Notes under the pieces: generated by a model | What the model saw: only the letters and a program-made list of their open reading frames with translations | The model's database searches: none | Told to the model about the DNA's origin: nothing | In this document: positions 1-9,900 of the stretch, piece by piece | Layout: the number at the start of each line of letters is the position of its first letter | Numbering within the stretch: the stretch's first letter is position 1 | Translations under genes and position numbers: made by a program | Source of the DNA: Ferrimonas sediminum | GTDB taxonomy: Bacteria > Pseudomonadota > Gammaproteobacteria > Enterobacterales > Shewanellaceae | Length of the DNA stretch: 64,000 bases | Reading direction: 5' to 3' | NCBI RefSeq assembly: GCF_900100175.1 | Contig: NZ_FNEM01000001.1 | Location: 310,001 to 374,000, forward strand

Positions 1-1257
1 TTCGATCTTGCCAGCATTACCGCCCAGGACGCGGATAACGAGGCCACCGTTGTCCGGCTGCTGAACTCGATCTTTGAAGACGCCATTCGAATTCGGGCAT
101 CGGACATCCACATCGAGCCCGGCGACAAAGAGCTTCGCATCCGTCAGCGGGTCGACGGCCAGCTGCAGGAAACCGTGCTCACCGAGTACGGCATCGCCAA
201 CGCCCTGGTGCTGCGGATTAAGCTGATGGCCAGCATGGACATCTCCGAGAAGCGGATTCCTCAGGATGGTCGCTTCCACTTCGAGGTGGGCAAGCACCAG
301 CTGGATGTGCGGGTCTCCAGCATGCCGGTGCAGTTTGGTGAGTCTGTGGTGATGCGTCTGCTGGATCAGTCAGCGGGGCTGCTGCAGCTGGAACAGACCG
401 GTATGCCGGCGGAGATCATTGCCCGAATCCGTCACCAGATCAGTCGTCCCCACGGCATGATCCTGGTGACCGGCCCCACCGGTTCCGGCAAGACCACCAC
501 CCTGTATGCGGTGCTGAACGAGCTCAACAAGGCCAATACCAAAATCATTACCGTTGAAGACCCGGTGGAATACCGGCTGCAGCGGGTCAACCAGGTGCAG
601 GTAAACCAGAAGATCGGCCTGGGGTTCTCCGAGGTGCTGCGGACTACCCTGCGTCAGGATCCCGACATCATCATGGTGGGGGAGATGCGTGACCAGGAAA
701 CCGCCGAGATTGGTCTGCGGGGCGCAATCACCGGTCACCTGGTGCTGTCGACGCTGCACACCAACGACGCCATCACCTCGACCCTGCGTCTGATCGACAT
801 GGGGGCGGCCCCCTACCTGGTGGCCAGTGCCCTGCGGGCGATCATCGCCCAGCGACTGGTGCGCCGAATCTGTCCCCGCTGTGGTGAAGCCCACGCGCCG
901 AGCACCTCTGAGCTGGCGTGGCTGCGCCACATTCAGCCCGATGTCGACCACGGTCAACAGGGTTATCGCAAGGGCCGGGGTTGCCAGTATTGCAACCACA
1001 CCGGCTATCGGGGCCGTATCGGCGTATTCGAGATGCTGGAGCTGGATGAGCCGATGGTGGAAGCCCTGCGAATGGGCAGCCCGGAAGCCTTTGCCAAGGC
1101 GGTCCGCAGTAGCGGCCAGTTCCGGCCTTTGGTGGACAGCGCCCTCTCCTATGCCGCCTCCGGCATCACCAGCATTGCCGATGCCATGCGACTGGCGGAG
1201 GACGTCAGCGAGATCGCGGCGCCCCTGATTGAGCGGGCCCAGGAGATGAGGGACTGA
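1..1257 (+). CDS. mshE: MSHA pilus extension ATPase MshE (5' end outside the window)
   Basis: This is the cytoplasmic ATPase that powers MSHA type IV pilus assembly. The reading frame is open from base 1, so the N-terminal part, where MshE proteins carry their c-di-GMP-binding MshEN domains, lies outside the window. Visible parts are the end of the N2 domain, a Walker A motif (GPTGSGKT, near base 475), the Walker B region (DPDIIMVGEMRD, near 660), the His box (STLHTND) and a C-terminal four-cysteine zinc motif (CPRC and CQYC). An ATP-dependent pilus motor is secure, and the name rests on the msh genes that follow. mshG begins one base after the stop codon, so the two are almost certainly co-transcribed. 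Confidence 0.95.
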   Translation, partial: FDLASITAQDADNEATVVRLLNSIFEDAIRIRASDIHIEPGDKELRIRQRVDGQLQETVLTEYGIANALVLRIKLMASMDISEKRIPQDGRFHFEVGKHQLDVRVSSMPVQFGESVVMRLLDQSAGLLQLEQTGMPAEIIARIRHQISRPHGMILVTGPTGSGKTTTLYAVLNELNKANTKIITVEDPVEYRLQRVNQVQVNQKIGLGFSEVLRTTLRQDPDIIMVGEMRDQETAEIGLRGAITGHLVLSTLHTNDAITSTLRLIDMGAAPYLVASALRAIIAQRLVRRICPRCGEAHAPSTSELAWLRHIQPDVDHGQQGYRKGRGCQYCNHTGYRGRIGVFEMLELDEPMVEALRMGSPEAFAKAVRSSGQFRPLVDSALSYAASGITSIADAMRLAEDVSEIAAPLIERAQEMRD

Positions 1258-1258
1258 T

Positions 1259-2476
1259 ATGGCCCAGTACAGCTATCAAGGCCGCGACGCCAGCGGAACC
1301 CAGGTTGAAGGGGTACTGGAAGCGGCCAATGAAAGCGCGGTGGCGGATCAGCTGATGCGGCGGGCCATCATTCCGCTGCGTATCGAAGAGAAGCGTGGCG
1401 GCGATGGCATCGACTGGCAGGCGATGTTCCGGCCCAAGGTCAAGATGACCGACCTGCAGATGTTCACCCGTCAGATGCTGTCTCTGACCCGCTCGGGCAT
1501 TCCGCTGCTGCGGGCGATTAACGGCCTGGCGGACAGCAGCCATTGCAAGGTGCTGTCCAAGGCGCTGAGAGAGGTCGCCGGGCAGCTGACCTCGGGTTAC
1601 TCGCTGTCGTCGGCGCTGAACCAGCACCCGCACGTATTCAGTGATCTGTACGTGGCCATGGTGCACGTGGGTGAGAATACCGGTCAGCTGGATCAGGCGT
1701 TTTCGCGTCTGTCTCAGCACCTGGAGATGGAGCAGGACACCAAGCGGCGCATCAACAGTGCGCTGCGCTACCCGATCATGGTACTGGGCGCCATCGCCAT
1801 TGCCCTGGTGATACTGAACATCTTCGTGATCCCCGAGTTCGCCAAGATGTTTTCCAAGTTCGGCGCCGAGTTGCCGTTGCCGACACGAATCTTGATCGCC
1901 ACCTCGGATTTCTTCGTCAACTACTGGCCGCTGTTGCTGCTGGGGATGATCGCCACCGTTATTGGCTGGCGTATGTGGCTGGCAACCGACTCAGGAAGGT
2001 TCAAGTTTGATCGCTTCAAACTGCGAATGCCCATTGTCGGCAGCATCATGGAGCGAGCCACCCTGGCCCGGTTTGCCCGCAGCCTGGCGATGATGCTGCG
2101 GGGCGGGGTGCCGGTCAACCAGTCTCTGTCTCTGGTGGCCGATGCGGTGGACAACCGCTTTATGCACGATCGCATCGTCGAGATGCGTCGTGGCATCGAA
2201 GGGGGGGAATCCATCACCCGTACCGCCAACCATTCACAGCTGTTTACGCCGCTGGTGCTGCAGATGCTGTCTGTAGGCGAAGAAACCGGAAGAATTGATG
2301 AGCTGCTCGATGATGCCGCCGAGTATTACGAGCGCGAAGTGGATTACGACCTGAAGACCCTGACCGCCAGAATCGAGCCGATTTTGCTGGTGATTGTGGC
2401 GGCGATGGTGATGGTGCTGGCGTTGGGTGTGTACCTGCCGATGTGGGACATGTTCAGTGCCTATAAGGGCCGCTGA
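1259..2476 (+). CDS. mshG: MSHA pilus inner-membrane platform protein MshG
   Basis: A 405-residue GspF/PilC-type platform protein that anchors the pilus motor in the inner membrane. It contains two T2SSF-type repeats (roughly residues 70-195 and 270-395), each with the FxRQ/FAR...L..LL-type pattern followed by hydrophobic segments. A strong membrane segment lies near residues 170-195 and a last one at the C-terminus (ILLVIVAAMVMVLALGVYL). Length matches the family. It starts one base after mshE and its stop overlaps the mshF start (TGATG). MshE drives conformational change in this protein during pilin addition (family knowledge). Confidence 0.95.
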   Translation: MAQYSYQGRDASGTQVEGVLEAANESAVADQLMRRAIIPLRIEEKRGGDGIDWQAMFRPKVKMTDLQMFTRQMLSLTRSGIPLLRAINGLADSSHCKVLSKALREVAGQLTSGYSLSSALNQHPHVFSDLYVAMVHVGENTGQLDQAFSRLSQHLEMEQDTKRRINSALRYPIMVLGAIAIALVILNIFVIPEFAKMFSKFGAELPLPTRILIATSDFFVNYWPLLLLGMIATVIGWRMWLATDSGRFKFDRFKLRMPIVGSIMERATLARFARSLAMMLRGGVPVNQSLSLVADAVDNRFMHDRIVEMRRGIEGGESITRTANHSQLFTPLVLQMLSVGEETGRIDELLDDAAEYYEREVDYDLKTLTARIEPILLVIVAAMVMVLALGVYLPMWDMFSAYKGR

Positions 2477-2940
2477 TGAGCCTTCAGCATGGGGTCGACA
2501 ATCGATTGAGGCGGGACCTCATTCGATTGGCCAGCCTGATTTTGGTACTGGCTATCATATTGGCCCTATTAATGAATTGGCGGCAGGGAGAACCTAAAGT
2601 CGATCGGCAACTGGCTTATCTGATGCAAAGCCGGTTGGTGACCAGCGTCAACCTGGCAAGGGTGACCTGGATGAAGTCCGGCCGCCCTGGGCGGATTCGA
2701 TGGCAACCGCCGGGGTGGGATACCGACCCGGTGTGGCTGGAGATGAATCATCGGGGCTGGCCACAGCCGCACGGAGAGTGTGGTCGCCTGTGGTCGGCGA
2801 TGATGGGCACAGAGCTGTCGGGCGAGGCGGTAACTATTGACCAGGATGATAAAAATTGCTGGGTTAGTTTTAACTCCCATGCGCTTATAAGGTATCATTC
2901 GGCCACAGGAAGTGTCATTTTATTGGCAGGTGCCAAATAA
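2476..2940 (+). CDS. mshF: MSHA biogenesis protein MshF
   Basis: A 154-residue protein with one N-terminal membrane helix (about residues 17-36, LASLILVLAIILALLMNW) and a small periplasmic domain with tryptophan-rich stretches. Sequence alone gives no catalytic motif. The identity is based on position between mshG and mshB, size and topology, which fit MshF. Its ATG overlaps the mshG stop by one base. G+C drops near its 3' end, leading into the lower-GC pilin genes. Confidence 0.85.
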   Translation: MSLQHGVDNRLRRDLIRLASLILVLAIILALLMNWRQGEPKVDRQLAYLMQSRLVTSVNLARVTWMKSGRPGRIRWQPPGWDTDPVWLEMNHRGWPQPHGECGRLWSAMMGTELSGEAVTIDQDDKNCWVSFNSHALIRYHSATGSVILLAGAK

Positions 2941-3038
2941 TTTGCACATTGTCGAGATAGATAGCTGTTTTTATGGGTTTATTGTTTAGATTTTATCCAT
3001 AAAATGGAGTAAACGTTTTGAAACGGAAGGAAGCGAGT

Positions 3039-3623
3039 ATGAAGAAGCAGAACGGCTTTTCCTTAGTGGAATTGGTGATTGTTGTTGTGGTGTTGGGGTT
3101 GCTCGCAGCAGTGGCGCTTCCCCGTTTTATTGACATTACTGACGAAGCGGAAGACGCCGCTTCCGAAGGGGTGGCGGGCGGTTTCGCCTCCGCCATCGGC
3201 ATTACCCGCGCCCAGTGGGAAGTGGAAGGTCGCCCAACCGACGGTTCGGTGGTTCTGGGTGGCCAGACGGTGTTCGTCAATGACTATGGCTACCCATCGG
3301 GAACCAGTGGCCGGGCACCGACGGCGATGACGGCTGGTCGTTGCCTGACCGCGTTTGAACAAGTCCTGCAAGCACCGCCACGGGTTGAGTTGCTCTCCTC
3401 CAATGATGTGGCTGACGCTCGCTACGCCGTAGACGTGAGCGACGGAACCGGCGGTGAGATCGTGGTTCCGGGCGGAACCAACGTGACTGCCCTGGATGAA
3501 TGCATCTATGTTCAAACCGCCACCCTGGACTTGGACAGCCTGCCAGCCTCTTTGGATCGCACGACCGGTAAAGGGTTTGTTTACAACCCGGGTACCGGTC
3601 AGGTTGTGAACTTCACCAACTAA
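3039..3623 (+). CDS. mshB: MSHA minor pilin MshB
   Basis: A type IV prepilin of 194 residues. The class III leader is short (MKKQNG, with cleavage expected before FSLVEL), followed by a hydrophobic stretch and Glu at mature position 5. I chose the ATG at 3039 over the in-frame TTG at 3018 because a strong GGAAGGAAG site lies 5-13 bases upstream of it and the leader then has normal length. The C-terminal half has two cysteines (RCLTAF and DECIY) that could form the pilin disulfide. The 98-base gap after mshF is AT-rich and may hold a promoter, but no convincing -35/-10 pair is visible. Confidence 0.88.
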   Translation: MKKQNGFSLVELVIVVVVLGLLAAVALPRFIDITDEAEDAASEGVAGGFASAIGITRAQWEVEGRPTDGSVVLGGQTVFVNDYGYPSGTSGRAPTAMTAGRCLTAFEQVLQAPPRVELLSSNDVADARYAVDVSDGTGGEIVVPGGTNVTALDECIYVQTATLDLDSLPASLDRTTGKGFVYNPGTGQVVNFTN

Positions 3624-3652
3624 TTGATTTAATAAAAGACAGGATAGAGTTT

Positions 3653-4150
3653 ATGCAAACACAACGTGGTTTTACCCTGATTGAGTTGGTGGTGGTGATC
3701 ATCGTTCTGGGTATCTTAGCTGTTACCGCGGCACCGAAGTTTATCGATCTGCAGACCGATGCCCGTGTGGGTACATTAAACGGTGCTAAAGGCGCGTTGC
3801 AGGGCGCCAATGCGCTGGTGTATTCCAAGTCAGCAATTAACAACCTGCATAAACAAGCCGCCAGTGGTTCAGACACCGTTACTCTGTATGGCACGACGAA
3901 AGTGACTCCGCTGTTTGGCTATTTGAGAGCATCGAAAGATGATGTAGCCAATGCTGTCGAGTTGGACAGCAGCTGGGTGGTTGCTGTCGATGATGCGACC
4001 ACTCCGACCAAAGTGTTTATCTACCCCTCAGGCGTCACCTTTGATAAAGATGAAACCGGTGAAACCGGTGCCAGCTGCCATCTGAGCTATACACCGGCGG
4101 GTTCAGAAGGCGCGTCACCGACCTATTCAATAGTGAAAGGTAAGTGCTAA
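3653..4150 (+). CDS. mshA: MSHA major pilin MshA, first copy
   Basis: A 165-residue type IVa prepilin with a six-residue leader (MQTQRG, then FTLIELVVVIIVLGILAV). It carries the C-terminal disulfide loop typical of major pilins (Cys in GASCHLSY and the final Cys of KGKC). It is the first of two adjacent MshA-like genes whose N-terminal halves are nearly identical, and either or both could build the fibre. Only 29 bases separate it from mshB. Base composition is less GC-rich than in the surrounding genes, as is common for abundant pilins. Confidence 0.88.
   Translation: MQTQRGFTLIELVVVIIVLGILAVTAAPKFIDLQTDARVGTLNGAKGALQGANALVYSKSAINNLHKQAASGSDTVTLYGTTKVTPLFGYLRASKDDVANAVELDSSWVVAVDDATTPTKVFIYPSGVTFDKDETGETGASCHLSYTPAGSEGASPTYSIVKGKC
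3668..3717 (+). repeat. Near-identical direct repeat, copy 1 (pilin N-terminus coding)
   Basis: About 50 bases encoding the conserved pilin N-terminus (GFTLIELVVVIIVLGIL) recur at 4253-4302 with one visible mismatch, offset by 585 bases. Similarity continues more weakly for about 35 further bases. The copies are in direct orientation inside the two tandem mshA genes. Confidence 0.85.
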
Positions 4151-4237
4151 TTATCTTGGGGAGGCGCTCAGTCTTCCTGTTAAATTGTTGATAGCCCATA
4201 GCATCAACAAGATTGCTCGAATTAGGATGATATGAGA

Positions 4238-4711
4238 ATGAAAAAACAATCCGGTTTTACCCTGATTGAATTGGTGGTGGTGATCATCGTTCTGGGTATC
4301 TTGGCAGTGACTGCTGCACCAAAGTTTATTGATCTTCAAAAAGACGCTCGGACCGCGACGCTGAATGGTATGAAGGCATCTGTACAGGGCGGTAACTCAC
4401 TGATTTATGCCAAGGCCGCCATTGCCGGGATCGAAGACACCTCAGGAACCGTTGCTGATGTTGCAACTACTAAAGGTTACGCTGATGCCACTTATGCGGC
4501 GATCACCGAGATGGTCGAAGCTGAGTTTGGATCGGCTAAGTTGGCTTCAAAGACTGTTAAAGCGACTGCCGAGTGGGGCATTTTTGAAGATACGGCTAAT
4601 AAGGCTGCAATTATTGTCCCTAAAGATCAGACTGCTGGCGGGACTTGTAATCTGACCTACACCAACAATGACGGTGCGGTTAGCTATGTTGTAGACGGCT
4701 CTGGCTGTTAA
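4238..4711 (+). CDS. mshA: MSHA major pilin MshA, second tandem copy
   Basis: A second MshA-type prepilin of 157 residues from the ATG at 4238. An in-frame ATG at 4232 sits too close to the AGGATGA ribosome site at 4224-4230, so 4238 is preferred. The leader is MKKQSG followed by FTLIELVVVIIVLGILAVTA, identical over this stretch to the first copy. The proteins then diverge after about residue 45. The C-terminal cysteine pair (GTCNLTY and GSGC) is kept. An 87-base gap separates the copies. Position before mshC fits the canonical mshA slot, so this copy may be the ancestral one. Confidence 0.88.
   Translation: MKKQSGFTLIELVVVIIVLGILAVTAAPKFIDLQKDARTATLNGMKASVQGGNSLIYAKAAIAGIEDTSGTVADVATTKGYADATYAAITEMVEAEFGSAKLASKTVKATAEWGIFEDTANKAAIIVPKDQTAGGTCNLTYTNNDGAVSYVVDGSGC
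4253..4302 (+). repeat. Near-identical direct repeat, copy 2 (pilin N-terminus coding)
   Basis: Partner of the repeat at 3668-3717. Recombination between the two would delete one pilin gene and fuse the head of the first to the tail of the second. Confidence 0.85.
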
Positions 4712-4738
4712 TTAAAGTACTTCTGCTAATGACCTGCC

Positions 4739-5221
4739 ATGGGTGAACAACAGAAAGGCTTCACGCTGATCGAGCTGGTTACCATCATCGTGCTGGTGAC
4801 CATCCTTTCTGTTGCCGCCCTGTCCCGATTTTTAGGGGCGGATCAGTTCGCCACCTACACTACTCGTGATCAACTGCTGTCGGAACTGCACTACCTGCAG
4901 CAACTGAATCTGGCCGGCCAGAACTGCCAGTTGAACGTCAATGGCAACGGCTTCTGGCTGACCGCCACCTGCGGTTCCCCCTCAAAACGCGCCCGTCAGG
5001 AGCGCTGTGACTCCGGCGCGGTGATCCGCAACGGCGTCTGTCTCAACGACGGCGTCGCCCTGACCCTGGCCGGTGCCAACACCTTTACCCTGAGCTTTGA
5101 CGATCTGGGCCGGGTCTCCAACTGCACCCTCACCGCCGGCCAGTGTCGTCTGACCCTGTCCGGCTCAGACAGGTTGTCGCTGTGCATCGAAAACCAGGGG
5201 TACATCCATGATTGCCCGTAA
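4739..5221 (+). CDS. mshC: MSHA minor pilin MshC
   Basis: A 160-residue pseudopilin-like protein with leader MGEQQKG and mature start FTLIELVTIIVLVTILSVAAL. It has several cysteines (QNCQL, ATCGS, ERCDS, GVCLN, NCTLTAGQC, SLCIENQG...CP), more than the major pilins, suggesting a disulfide-rich globular head. The ATG at 4739 is the only start near the leader. It follows the second mshA by 27 bases and overlaps mshD by 14 bases, typical of the mshCD junction. Confidence 0.88.
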   Translation: MGEQQKGFTLIELVTIIVLVTILSVAALSRFLGADQFATYTTRDQLLSELHYLQQLNLAGQNCQLNVNGNGFWLTATCGSPSKRARQERCDSGAVIRNGVCLNDGVALTLAGANTFTLSFDDLGRVSNCTLTAGQCRLTLSGSDRLSLCIENQGYIHDCP

Positions 5222-5696
5222 GCGCGGTTTTACCCTGATTGAGATGGTGGTCGGCATGGTGGTGCTGGCGATCTCGTTGGTGATGCTGTCGACCCTGATG
5301 TTTCCGCAGGCGGAACGCGCAGCGCAGGGGATCTACCAGGCCCGGGCCGCTCAGGCCGGCCAGGTGGTGATGGGTGAGTTGATGGCCAGGCAGTTCGACA
5401 GTGCTACTCCCAGCGGTGGCGGGGCGGTGACAGCGTTGAATTGCACCAAGGTGACACCGGGCACCGATCCCACCCAGTGGCTGTTTTTGGAAGACTTCAA
5501 TGGCTATCGCGGCAGCGTCGATGACCTGCTCGGCAGCAGCAGTTACGATCGCTATCAGGTGGCCGTCGATGTTGGCTGCAACACCGGAGCCGTCGGCGCC
5601 ACCGTCTGGTCCGGTGGCGCCAAGGTGGTGACCATCACCATCTCGGCCCCGGATGGCAGTCCCTACCCCTATCAACTCGTGCGGGGGAACTACTGA
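5208..5696 (+). CDS. mshD: MSHA minor pilin MshD
   Basis: A 162-residue prepilin with leader MIARKRG and mature start FTLIEMVVGMVVLAISLVML. Only two cysteines are visible (ALNCTK and DVGCNT). Minor pilins of this set are thought to prime fibre assembly at the tip (family knowledge). Its start lies within the end of mshC and its stop overlaps the mshO ATG (TGATG), so translation of C, D and O is probably coupled. Confidence 0.88.
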   Translation: MIARKRGFTLIEMVVGMVVLAISLVMLSTLMFPQAERAAQGIYQARAAQAGQVVMGELMARQFDSATPSGGGAVTALNCTKVTPGTDPTQWLFLEDFNGYRGSVDDLLGSSSYDRYQVAVDVGCNTGAVGATVWSGGAKVVTITISAPDGSPYPYQLVRGNY

Positions 5697-6487
5697 TGCG
5701 TCAGCGTGGCTTTACCCTGATGGAGTTGCTGGTGACCATGTTGATTCTGGCCATCATCGCCATCGGCGTGACCAGTTTCATCAACTTCTCCACCCGCATC
5801 TACGTCGACAGCCAGCAGTGGGGCGATGCGGTGGCCCAGCAGCGCTATGGCATGCAGCGCCTCAGCCTCGAGGTTCGCGATGCTCTGCCCGGCAGCGTAT
5901 CGGTGACCACCGGCGCCACCGCCCATTGCCTGAACTTCCGCCCCATCGTCGACAGTGGCCATTTCCTGGAAGCGCCGCTGCACAACAACCCTCAACAGAT
6001 CTCGATTTTCGCCATGGACTGCTGCACCGCCGCCGGGTGTCAGGACTGCATTCCTGATGATGCCGGCGATCAGTTCGGGGTGGCGATCCTCGACGGCTAC
6101 AGCGTGCCCAATCCGCTGCCCAGGTTCCCCAGCTCCAGCTGCAATGGCGATAACATCTGCACCCTGAATCTGGACACGGCCATGACTCAGGGGGATTTTT
6201 CGGTGGGTAAACGCTTCTATCTGGCCGGCGCTCCCATCAGTTACTGCCTGCAGAATAACGGCGCCCTGGTGCGCAGCAGCGGCAGTGAGGTCAGCACCAT
6301 GGGCGAAGGCTACACCAACAACCTGGCCGCCTGTGATCTGAATGCCCGCAACAATGAGCAATGCCCTTTCATTGTGCAGCCACCGAGCCTGGCTAGAAAC
6401 AACGTAGTGAAGCTGCAGCTGTGGCTGACTCAGGCCGGACAGAGCACCCGCTTTGCCCAGGAGGTGCAACTTGAAAACGTTCCCTAG
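5696..6487 (+). CDS. mshO: MSHA minor pilin MshO (PilW-like)
   Basis: A 263-residue prepilin with leader MRQRG and mature start FTLMELLVTMLILAIIAIG. The head is cysteine-rich, including a CCTAAGCQDC cluster near residues 108-118. Length and position match MshO, the PilW/GspJ-like minor pilin. It overlaps the mshP start region by 17 bases. Confidence 0.87.
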   Translation: MRQRGFTLMELLVTMLILAIIAIGVTSFINFSTRIYVDSQQWGDAVAQQRYGMQRLSLEVRDALPGSVSVTTGATAHCLNFRPIVDSGHFLEAPLHNNPQQISIFAMDCCTAAGCQDCIPDDAGDQFGVAILDGYSVPNPLPRFPSSSCNGDNICTLNLDTAMTQGDFSVGKRFYLAGAPISYCLQNNGALVRSSGSEVSTMGEGYTNNLAACDLNARNNEQCPFIVQPPSLARNNVVKLQLWLTQAGQSTRFAQEVQLENVP

Positions 6488-6908
6488 CCGGCAACGTGGC
6501 AGCACCCTGATCATTGCCCTGTTTGTCATCGTGGTGATGCTGATGCTGGGGGTGGCATTGATGCAGATGCTGGAAAACCAGGACGACCAGATGCTGCTGG
6601 AGGTCAACGGCAGTCGCACCTGGGCGGCGGGCCAATCCGGCCTGGACTGGGGCCTGGCCCGGGTACTGAACCGGGGTGCCGAAGTTGCTGCCACCGCCTG
6701 TACCAATGCCGCCGGTACCCTGACCCCTGGAGCGGGCCTGCCTAACAACGGTGGCTTTCCCGGTTGCCGGGTGGAGGTGGCGTGCACCCATATGGCGTTT
6801 ATGGTGGATGGCGTTGCCCGAAATCGATTTATGATTACCGCCGACGCCAGTTGCGGCCCTACTGGACTGACGGTGAATCGTAGCTTTGAGTCACAGGCGT
6901 TTGATTAA
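6471..6908 (+). CDS. mshP: MSHA biogenesis protein MshP (PilX-like)
   Basis: A 145-residue protein with an N-terminal hydrophobic helix (STLIIALFVIVVMLMLGVAL) and the PilX-type pattern after a short basic leader, without the classic FTLIEL motif. I placed the start at the TTG at 6471 because an AGGAGG site (6459-6464) lies six bases upstream; the in-frame TTG at 6453 lies before that site. The head has four cysteines. The start is inside the 3' end of mshO. Confidence 0.82.
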   Translation: MKTFPSRQRGSTLIIALFVIVVMLMLGVALMQMLENQDDQMLLEVNGSRTWAAGQSGLDWGLARVLNRGAEVAATACTNAAGTLTPGAGLPNNGGFPGCRVEVACTHMAFMVDGVARNRFMITADASCGPTGLTVNRSFESQAFD

Positions 6909-6960
6909 TATGGTGGCCTTAGGAAGCGTTCTAATACACAGCTATCGGGGATTAAAGCCA

Positions 6961-9900
6961 ATGAGGAAGCATGGATTGCGTGTCGGTATGGTGCTGGCCT
7001 TGCTGCTGTGCTTGCCCATGGCCGCGATGGCGAAACCGCACACGTTGATTGATCTGGATCCTCACCCCAGCGAAAAACTGAAAGTGGTCATCAACGAGAT
7101 CAACGTCGATGAAGGCTACGTTGAGCTGTTTTTTAAAGAGACCCTCACTGACTCTTCGGGTTGGCAACTGCAGTGGGCAACCAATGGCAGCAAAATGACA
7201 CCTAAGCAGTTGGACTGCAGCAATAACAGCTGCCGCGCCAACTCATTTAAAGTGATAACCGGTTTTAGCTTCCACCCTAATCATATCGAAGTGCTGCTGA
7301 CGGCGCCGGCCAGCCCAAGCTGGTCAAACAATGAAGTGGTGCATTACGTTCGCTCCTCCAATAATGCCAATAGCATTAAAAACAAGCAGATCTGGAGCGT
7401 CGAGTCCGAGGTGGGCACCGACGTATTCAAAAACGGCAGCCTGAGTGACATCTGTGCCAAGCCCGATGGCAGCGTTCAGGATCCAGATTGGGGCGCCTGT
7501 TTACCCTCGAAAGGAACCTCCAATGACGGTGGCATTGTTCCCGAGCCGCCCTACATCCGCTTTGGCAATGTCGATCTCAGCTCCGGCAGTGCCACCATCA
7601 CCTTCGACGGCTACGGTGGCAGTGAGGCGCCGCTGCTGTTCCTGATGCCGCCGATCGACCGCAACAACCTCGGCAGTCAGCCTCCCGCCTCGGTACGGGT
7701 CTCATCCATCAATACCAGTGGCGCCACCATCACCGGCTGGCGCCCGGATGGCGGTAATGATTCCGGAATAGATTCGGTGGACTACCTGGTGGTGTCCCAA
7801 GGGACCCAGACCTTCTATGACCAGGGTGGCGATCCCCTGGTGGTGCTGGAGGCTGGTGCCATCGAAACCTGTGACTACAAGGGCAAGGAGTCCAGCGGCA
7901 CCCTGTGGAGTCCCTGCGACGGAGACGATTCTGATTGGGTGGAGTTCAGCCATGACTTTGGCGGGCAGTTGGCGGTGTTGGCGGAGTTGCAGAGTTACCG
8001 CAATCTGGATTGGCGGGCCCCCTTCTATACTGCGAGGGCGGAGCTGGCTTATACCTCCGGCGTCAGCCTGGGCCTGGAGGGCAGCGAGGTCAGCAACCTG
8101 TTCCGCCACAATGAGACCCTGGCCTGGCTGGCGGTCGAGGGCAGCGGTGTGGTGGAGATCAACGGTGAGTTGTTGCGGGTCGAAGCGGGCAACCATCTAA
8201 CTAACTACAAGTTCAACAACAGCAACGAGACGACTACCCAGACGCTCGCCGTCCAGTGTGGCAATCAAAGCAACGTGAAGTTCTCTACCGCGTTCCCGGC
8301 ACCGCCCTATTTTTACTCCAATAAACGTACCCGAAACGGTGGCGATGGCGGCTGGGCCCGAACCTGTCACGTCAACAAAAAAAGGTTTAACGTTGCGGTC
8401 GATGAAGACCAGCAGGCCGATAACGAACGCAATCACATGGGGGAGTATTTCAGTTATCTGGCCATTGAGGCGCCGTCGGTGGCGCCGCCGACCACGGTTC
8501 GTCTGCGTCATCCGGACACCGCCATCAACTGCGTCGGTGCCCAGGTGGTGGTGGAGCTGTGTAGCGACGCCAACTGCACCAGTTTCGATACCGGCGCCGA
8601 GCTGGTGGTCACCTTCACCTCCGACGTCGCCGGGCAGTGGAAGAACAGCCGTACCGGCCAGATCGGCAGCACCCTGTCGGTTCGCCACAACGACATCCTG
8701 ACGCTGTGGCAGCCACTGGAAACCACGGTGACCCTGGGGGTCAGCAGCCACCCCTATCGGTGCCTCAGCGACAACGGCGATGCCGATTGCCAGGTGGGTT
8801 ATCGGCTCAGTGGCTTGCTGCTGACACCGGATACGGCCGAGATGACCTCCTGTTACACCGGCCACCGGCTGCAGGTGGCGGTGGTGGAAACCGATACCAA
8901 CAGCCCGCAACAGTGCATCGCCGGAGCCTCAGGCACCGAAACCGTGAACCTGAGCTTTGCCTACGAGCAGCCCTTGTCTCCCGAGGTGCAGGCGTCGCTG
9001 TTTGTCGATGGTCAGACGCTGTCCGCGGCGGTGCAGCAACCGCTGACCATGGACTTTAGAGTCGATGGCATCGACTCGGTGCCCATGCGCTACTTGGAAG
9101 CCGGCAAGCTGAAGCTGCTGGCGTCGATGACCCGGGGCGAAGGGGACGGTCAGGTCACCCTGACCGGCGAGGCCAGTTTTGACTGGCTGCCGGCCGGGTT
9201 CCACATCCGCGCCGACAACGACCAGTGCGACAGCAACTTCACCGGTTGCAAGCCCTACCGCAAGGCGGGTCAGTCGCTGCAGGTGGAGGTCAGTGCCCAC
9301 TGCTGGGTCGCCAATGACGATGGCTCTTACGCCAATAACCCCGTCACCAGGAATTTCCGTCACGACGGCATCAAGATTAAGCCTGAGCTGGTGGCACCAG
9401 CCAACAACAACGCCAGCGACAGTAGCGACGACGCCGATGCGACGGCGGAAGTGACTGCCGGCGGCAGCGGCAGCGCCGATAAGATATTGGATGAAGTGGG
9501 GGTGTTCCGCTACGTGCTCGATGGCGGCGTCAGCTACCTGGGTGGGCAGATCGATGCGGCCAACTACAGCAGCCGCAACATCGGCCGCATCACCCCGGCC
9601 TACCTGAGCGCTGAGACCAGCAACACCCAACTGGAGGGGTATTGCGGCGACTTCAGTTACCTGGGCCAACCCATCGCCTTTAGCCATGCGCCGGTACTGA
9701 CCGTGGTGGCCAAGGGCACCGGCAACAAGGTTACCAACAACTTCGACAGCGAGTTCTGGAACCTGGGCAACCCCCTGTCCAGCCTCAGTTACGCCACCAG
9801 TGTGGCCGGACTCGGTCTGCAAGACACCGGCCTGCCAGCGCTGGAGCGGGACAGCGGCGATTTCGACGGCTCGCGGGAGTTTGTCCTGAGCAAAGAGTGG

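Noticed and set aside
2923-2947. Sigma-54 promoter (TGGCA and TTTGCA) before mshB
   Set aside because: The GG and GC elements are not at the fixed -24/-12 distance.
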